This document shows positions 60,165 through 64,000 of a stretch of 64,000 bases of DNA, one piece after another; the stretch's first letter is position 1, and each line of letters begins with the position of its first letter. Under the pieces are notes generated by a model. That model saw only the letters and a list, made by a program, of their open reading frames with translations, searched no databases and was not told where the DNA came from. The stretch comes from JBCBGF01 sp039820585. Its GTDB lineage: Bacteria > Pseudomonadota > Alphaproteobacteria > Rhodobacterales > Rhodobacteraceae. Both the position numbers and the translations under genes were made by a program. The stretch lies in assembly GCA_039820585.1 (NCBI GenBank), contig JBCBPV010000012.1, positions 1 through 64,000 of the forward strand, written 5' to 3'.

Positions 60165-60203
60165 CCCTCTCACCCGAGGGGAGCGGGTTAGGGTGCGGGG
60201 TCA
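60161..60203. repeat. CCCTAACCCTCTCCC-type palindromic element (copy D)
   Basis: GCACCCTAACCCTCTCACCC is followed by GGGGAGCGGGTTAGGGTGCG. It covers the glpD stop (CCC-TAA) and the whole convergent gap to the amidohydrolase stop at 60204. Confidence 0.8.
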
Positions 60204-61367
60204 CTACCCCACCGGCAACCGCGCCTCTACAATCTCGGCAAACCAGGAACTGCCCATCGGGATCACCTCATCCACGAAATCATATTCCGGATGGTGCAAC
60301 GGCGCCGTCTCGCCCACGCCCAGGTGGATATACGCCCCTGGCCGTTCATTCAGGAGGTATGAGAAATCTTCGCCCCACAGGTAGATCGGGGCCTCGGCGC
60401 AGTTGCCTGTCACCTTCTCAGCTGCCGCAATCGCATGATCGGTCGACGCCTCGTGGTTCACCACCGCCGGGTAGCCGCGCTGATAATTCACCACAGCTGA
60501 GCCGCCGAAGGTCGCCGCCACGCCGTGGATGATCTCGGACATCCGCCGCTCGGTCTGATCGCGCACGGCGTCGTCAAACGTCCGCACGGTACCGCGCAGT
60601 TTCACGCGCTCGGCGATCACGTTATGCGCCTTGGTCGTGGTCTCAAATGATGTCACCGACACCGCGATCTGCTGCACCGGGTCGGTTTCGCGGGAGACGA
60701 TGGTCTGCAGGGCGATCACCGCGTGGCTTGCCATCACAGTGGCATCCACCGTCTGGTGCGGTTGGGCGGCGTGACCGGCGCGGCCGATGATCTCAATCTC
60801 GAACTGGTCGGCGGCGGCATAGAAGGGCCCCGGGCGAATAGCAAAGGTGCCGACGGCGCGGCCGGGGACGTTGTGCATGCCGTACACCTCATCCACACCG
60901 AACGTGTCGAGCACGCCCTCTTTCACCATCACATCGGCCCCACCCCCGCCCTCTTCAGCGGGCTGGAACAGCAGCACAACAGAGCCGTCGAAATTCCGCG
61001 TCTCGGCCAGGTACTGCGCGGCACCCAGAAGCATCGTGGTGTGCCCGTCATGCCCGCAAGCATGCATTTTGCCCGGCACCGTCGAGGCATAGGCCGCCCC
61101 CGTCGCCTCCTCAATCGGCAGCGCGTCCATATCGGCGCGCAGGCCCACGGTGCGGCCCCGGCTGTCGCTGCGGCCCTTGATGACCGCGACCACGCCGTTC
61201 CGCGCCACCCCGGTGACCACCTGGTCACAGCCCATGGCACGCAAACGGTCTGCCACGACGCCTGCGGTGCGTTCGGTGTCGAACATCAGTTCGGGGTGGC
61301 GGTGCAGGTCGCGTCGAAACTCGGTGAGGTCGGGCAGAAGCTCGGCAAAGCGGTTTTTTATCGGCAT
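60204..61367 (-). CDS. M20D-family amidohydrolase (hippurate hydrolase-like)
   Basis: 387-residue zinc peptidase. FRRDLHRHPELMFDTERTA (start of M20D), the metal ligand loop MHACGHDGHTTMLLGAAQYLA, VVLLFQPAEEGGGGADVMV (EE dyad) and PIYLWGEDFSYLLNERPGAYIHLGVG near the end are diagnostic. It hydrolyses N-acyl amino acids such as hippurate or N-acetyl-amino acids. ATG 61367 has GAGGAG upstream. It follows argE by 107 bp (separated by a GACCAAAG-type element) and is probably functionally grouped with argE and the peptide ABC gene. Confidence 0.93.
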   Translation of the reverse strand: MPIKNRFAELLPDLTEFRRDLHRHPELMFDTERTAGVVADRLRAMGCDQVVTGVARNGVVAVIKGRSDSRGRTVGLRADMDALPIEEATGAAYASTVPGKMHACGHDGHTTMLLGAAQYLAETRNFDGSVVLLFQPAEEGGGGADVMVKEGVLDTFGVDEVYGMHNVPGRAVGTFAIRPGPFYAAADQFEIEIIGRAGHAAQPHQTVDATVMASHAVIALQTIVSRETDPVQQIAVSVTSFETTTKAHNVIAERVKLRGTVRTFDDAVRDQTERRMSEIIHGVAATFGGSAVVNYQRGYPAVVNHEASTDHAIAAAEKVTGNCAEAPIYLWGEDFSYLLNERPGAYIHLGVGETAPLHHPEYDFVDEVIPMGSSWFAEIVEARLPVG

Positions 61368-61440
61368 GGGGCGACTCCTCTGGCGCTTTGGAGAGCATGG
61401 CGCGGGGGTGGGCGGCGTCAAGGTCCGGGGGCGACGTGCG

Positions 61441-61478
61441 CCTCCGGCGGGGATATTTTTGGGACCAAAGAGGTCTAG
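61441..61478. repeat. GACCAAAG-type element (copy 3, partial)
   Basis: Plus-strand GGGATATTTTTGGGACCAAAGAG is the reverse complement of the right part of copy 1 (CTCTTTGGTCC then AAAATATCCCCGCCGGAGG). The second palindrome arm is missing. Lies immediately after the argE stop. Confidence 0.55.
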
Positions 61479-62641
61479 ACGCGGAGTGTCTCGATCACGC
61501 GGGTGACGAAGTGTTCGCCGGCCTCGAATTGCGCGACGGTGATGTATTCATCGGGCTGGTGCGCCTGGGCGATGTCGCCGGGGCCGCAGATGACGGCGGA
61601 GTAACCGCGTTCCTGGAATTGCCCCGCCTCGGTGCCGTAGCTGACAACGTGACGCGCGTTGTCGCCCGTGACGCGGCGGACAAGTTCTTCGGCGCGACCC
61701 TCGACCTCGGGTTGCAGGCCTGGAACGTCGAAGATCGGTTCAAGCGTAATGCCCGCATTTGGGTGGACCGCGCGCATACCGTCTTCGATCCGCGCGATCT
61801 CGGCCTTGAAGGCGGCGTCCCAATCTTCGAGCGTCTCATCGGGGACCGCGCGCACCTCGATCTGCACGCGGCAGTCGCGGGCGGTGATGTTGTGGGCGGT
61901 ACCGCCGTGAATGTCGCCCACGTGCACCGTGGTCCAGGGCGGGTCGAACATGGCGGCGATGTCTGAGGGGGCGCGCGCGCTGGCCTCGGCGTTCATGCGG
62001 TTGGCCCATTCGATCAGCCGCCCTGCTTCCATGATCGCGCTGACCCCGCGATGCATCAGCGAGGAATGCACCTCATGCCCGCGGAAATCGGCCCAGTAGC
62101 CGAAAGTGCCCTTATGGCCCGTGACCGCCTGCATCATCGAGGGTTCACCGATGATCGCGGCGGAGGCAGGGGGCAGATGCCCGCGCATATCCTCAATCAT
62201 GGGCGGGGCGCCAGTGCAGCCGGTTTCCTCGTCAAAAGACAGCGCGATTTGCAAGGGCCGGGCCAGATCAGCGGCCAGGGCGTGAGGCACGGCGGCCAGC
62301 GCGATCGCATCAAAGCCCTTCATATCAACGGTGCCGCGGCCATAGAGCCGACCGTCTTTTTCGACCACCTGGAAGGGATCGGTGGACCAGTCCTGCCCGT
62401 CCACCGGCACGACATCGGTATGTCCAGACAGCACCACGCCGCCCGGCACCTCTGGCCCCACATTGGCATAGAGTGCTGCCTTGGTGCGGTCTTCGTTCCA
62501 CACCCGGCGCGGGGTCACACCGTGGCCGTTCAGATAATCTTCGACGAAATCGACGAAGTCGAGGTTGCTGTCCCGGCTGACCGTGGGGAAGGCCACCAGC
62601 GTTTCCAGCATCTCCCGCGCGGAGTAAGCCCGCCCGCTCAC
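61475..62641 (-). CDS. argE: Acetylornithine deacetylase
   Basis: M20-family zinc hydrolase of 388 residues. GVVLSGHTDVVPVDGQDWSTDPF contains the first metal-ligand region, YGRGTVDMKGFDAIAL the bridging Asp, ALSFDEETGCTGAPPMI the Glu dyad, and EAGQFQERGYSAVICGPGDIAQAHQPDEYI the C-terminal ligands. It matches ArgE (arginine synthesis), but since it overlaps an oligopeptide-type ABC ATPase gene by 4 bp (ATGA), it may instead deacylate imported N-acyl amino acids. Confidence 0.9.
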   Translation of the reverse strand: MSGRAYSAREMLETLVAFPTVSRDSNLDFVDFVEDYLNGHGVTPRRVWNEDRTKAALYANVGPEVPGGVVLSGHTDVVPVDGQDWSTDPFQVVEKDGRLYGRGTVDMKGFDAIALAAVPHALAADLARPLQIALSFDEETGCTGAPPMIEDMRGHLPPASAAIIGEPSMMQAVTGHKGTFGYWADFRGHEVHSSLMHRGVSAIMEAGRLIEWANRMNAEASARAPSDIAAMFDPPWTTVHVGDIHGGTAHNITARDCRVQIEVRAVPDETLEDWDAAFKAEIARIEDGMRAVHPNAGITLEPIFDVPGLQPEVEGRAEELVRRVTGDNARHVVSYGTEAGQFQERGYSAVICGPGDIAQAHQPDEYITVAQFEAGEHFVTRVIETLRV

Positions 62642-64000
62642 TCTTTCAGGACCAGGTGGCCCGGTGCGACCTCGTCATAGACCGACGGCGCGGGCTTGTA
62701 GTCGACAGGAAAGATCGGCGACGGGATCGGTTTGAAGTTCAGATCCTTCTCCGATTTGCGCTTGCGCGGGTCGGCGATGGGCACTGCCTTCATCAGCGAG
62801 CGGGTGTAGTCGTGGCGCGGATCCTCGAAGATCTGCTGGCGTGAGCCCAGTTCGACGATCCGGCCCAGATACATCACGCCGACATTGTGGCTGACCCGTT
62901 CGACCACCGCCATATCGTGGCTGATGAACAGGATCGAAATCCCAAGTTCGGCCTGCAACGCCATGATAAGGTTGAGAACCTGGGCCTGAACGCTTACATC
63001 CAGAGCGCTGACCGCTTCATCCGCGATGATCAGCTTGGGGTTCAGGGCCAGAGCGCGGGCAATCGCAATCCGCTGGCGCTGGCCGCCTGACAGTTCATGG
63101 GGGTAGCGGCGCATGAAGCTGCGCGGCAGTTCCACCCGGTCAAACAGCTGTGCCACCCGGTCGTTGCATTCGCTGCCAGAGGCCAGCCCGTAATTGCGAA
63201 TGGGTTCCGAGACTTGGTCCACGAGCTGCATCTGCGGATTGAGCGAGGCGAACGGGTCCTGGAACACCATCTGCATGTCCCGGCGCGCTTTGCGCAGCTC
63301 ATCGGGCCCGAAGGTCATCACATCCTTGTCGCCGAGCCAAACCTCGCCCGAGGTCGGCTCTACCAGCCGCAGGATCGACCGCCCGGCCGAGGATTTGCCG
63401 CAGCCGGATTCGCCCACCAGGCTGAGCGTCTCGCCCACCTTGATCTTGAAAGATACGTCTTCGACCGCGTGCACATTGGCCACCGTGCGCCGGAAGAAAC
63501 CACCCTTCACGGGGAAGCGCGTGACCAGGTTCCTGACCTCAAGCAGCACCTCATCCTTGCGCACATCCACCGGGCCTTCGATCTTCGGCTTTTGACCCAG
63601 AAGCTTCATGGGCTCTGGCGCGGCCTTCCCGGTCATCTCGCCCAGCTTGGGAACAGCGGCCAGAAGCGACTGGGTATAGGGGTGCTGGGGGTTCTCAAAA
63701 ATCTCTTCGACCGGTCCCTCTTCGACCTTGCGGCCGCGGAACATCACCACGACGCGATCGGCCATCTGGGCCACTACCGCCATGTCATGAGTGATGAACA
63801 TCACTGCCGTGCCGGTTTCGCGCTTCAACCGATCAATTAGCGCCAGGATTTCGGCCTGGATCGTCACATCCAGCGCGGTGGTCGGTTCATCTGCGATCAA
63901 CAGGCGCGGCTCACAAGCCAAGGCAATCGCGATCACGATCCGCTGACGCATCCCGCCCGACAACTCGTGCGGGTATTGCTTCATCCGCCGCTCAGGCTCC
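62638..64000 (-). CDS. Peptide/nickel-type ABC transporter ATPase with two nucleotide-binding domains, 5'-truncated
   Basis: The gene runs off the right edge; in-frame codons continue past the internal ATG 63984 (EPERR then MKQYPHELSGG). The visible 453 residues contain the end of the first domain (PHELSGGMRQRIVIAIALA, IADEPTTALDVT), a linker, then a full second domain with LVGESGCGKSSAGRS, YPHELSGGQRQRIAIARALALNPKLIIADEAVSALDVS and the C-terminal oligopeptide-binding tail. This is the fused DppD-DppF / GsiA layout, importing peptides or glutathione-like compounds. The stop overlaps the argE start. Confidence 0.93.
   Translation of the reverse strand, partial: EPERRMKQYPHELSGGMRQRIVIAIALACEPRLLIADEPTTALDVTIQAEILALIDRLKRETGTAVMFITHDMAVVAQMADRVVVMFRGRKVEEGPVEEIFENPQHPYTQSLLAAVPKLGEMTGKAAPEPMKLLGQKPKIEGPVDVRKDEVLLEVRNLVTRFPVKGGFFRRTVANVHAVEDVSFKIKVGETLSLVGESGCGKSSAGRSILRLVEPTSGEVWLGDKDVMTFGPDELRKARRDMQMVFQDPFASLNPQMQLVDQVSEPIRNYGLASGSECNDRVAQLFDRVELPRSFMRRYPHELSGGQRQRIAIARALALNPKLIIADEAVSALDVSVQAQVLNLIMALQAELGISILFISHDMAVVERVSHNVGVMYLGRIVELGSRQQIFEDPRHDYTRSLMKAVPIADPRKRKSEKDLNFKPIPSPIFPVDYKPAPSVYDEVAPGHLVLKE

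Noticed and set aside
1..64000. tRNA genes, rRNA genes, CRISPR arrays or intact insertion sequences
   Set aside because: I looked in the gaps for TTCGA-type T-arms, CCA ends, evenly spaced direct repeats and transposase motifs and saw none; a short or unusual tRNA could still be missed by eye.

Overview
The window is 64 kb of GC-rich chromosome from an alphaproteobacterium, most likely a marine member of the Rhodobacteraceae/Roseobacter group. I infer this from three things: the conserved gene strings phoH/ybeY/corC-like/lnt/metK/trmB and aroA/cmk/rpsA/ihfB/lapA/trpF; a SAM/SAH-type riboswitch in front of metK, a class known from Rhodobacteraceae; and the protein sequences themselves. About 60 protein genes are supported. 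I found no rRNA, tRNA, CRISPR array or intact insertion sequence.

Layout. 0-6.6 kb: the end of an unidentified (possibly ImuA-like) gene, lysC, ptsP, a methyltransferase and a di-haem peroxidase-like cytochrome. 6.7-15.7 kb: a D-xylose locus. A ROK repressor, translationally coupled to a CRTAC1-type FG-GAP protein, is divergent from xylF-xylH-xylG-xylB-xylA; an operator-like palindrome and a promoter lie between them. 15.9-25.5 kb: MATE and LysE exporters, a small methyltransferase, a scarred patch (an Rhs fragment with a new C-terminal tip and a probable immunity gene, next to a gspE fragment truncated at both ends), ppk2, a sulfotransferase and parE. 25.5-31.9 kb: an accessory stretch with a solitary HrgA-like gene, a 750-bp repeat- and hairpin-rich gap, a collagen-like-repeat lipoprotein, two micro-ORFs, two related small cytochromes c, an OYE-family oxidoreductase, a DMT-type membrane protein and a phosphotransferase-like kinase.

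32-57 kb is mostly housekeeping on the minus strand: lolD and its permease, a Hint-domain protein, a GNAT gene, trpF, lapA, ihfB, rpsA, a VOC-ArsR pair with a perfect operator, cmk, aroA, trmB, metK, lnt, a CorC-like gene, ybeY, phoH and a fused CoA-transferase with a C-terminal extension. Plus-strand genes (a PIMT-like gene, a DUF2189 protein, ggt and others) interrupt the conserved strings. 57.8-64 kb: glpR-glpD, then a minus-strand group of a peptide-type ABC ATPase, an argE-like deacetylase and an M20D amidohydrolase, which reads as uptake and deacylation of peptides or N-acyl amino acids.

Several families of short palindromic repeats mark gene junctions. One resembles CCCTAACCCTCTCCC, fills convergent junctions and supplies some stop codons. 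A second is built on GACCAAAG...CTTTGGTC. A third, GC-rich family is shared by the 26.6-26.9 and 30.4 kb gaps. The most system-like item is the Rhs-tip toxin candidate (ParB-like fold) with its SMI1/KNR4-like partner at 19.0-20.7 kb.
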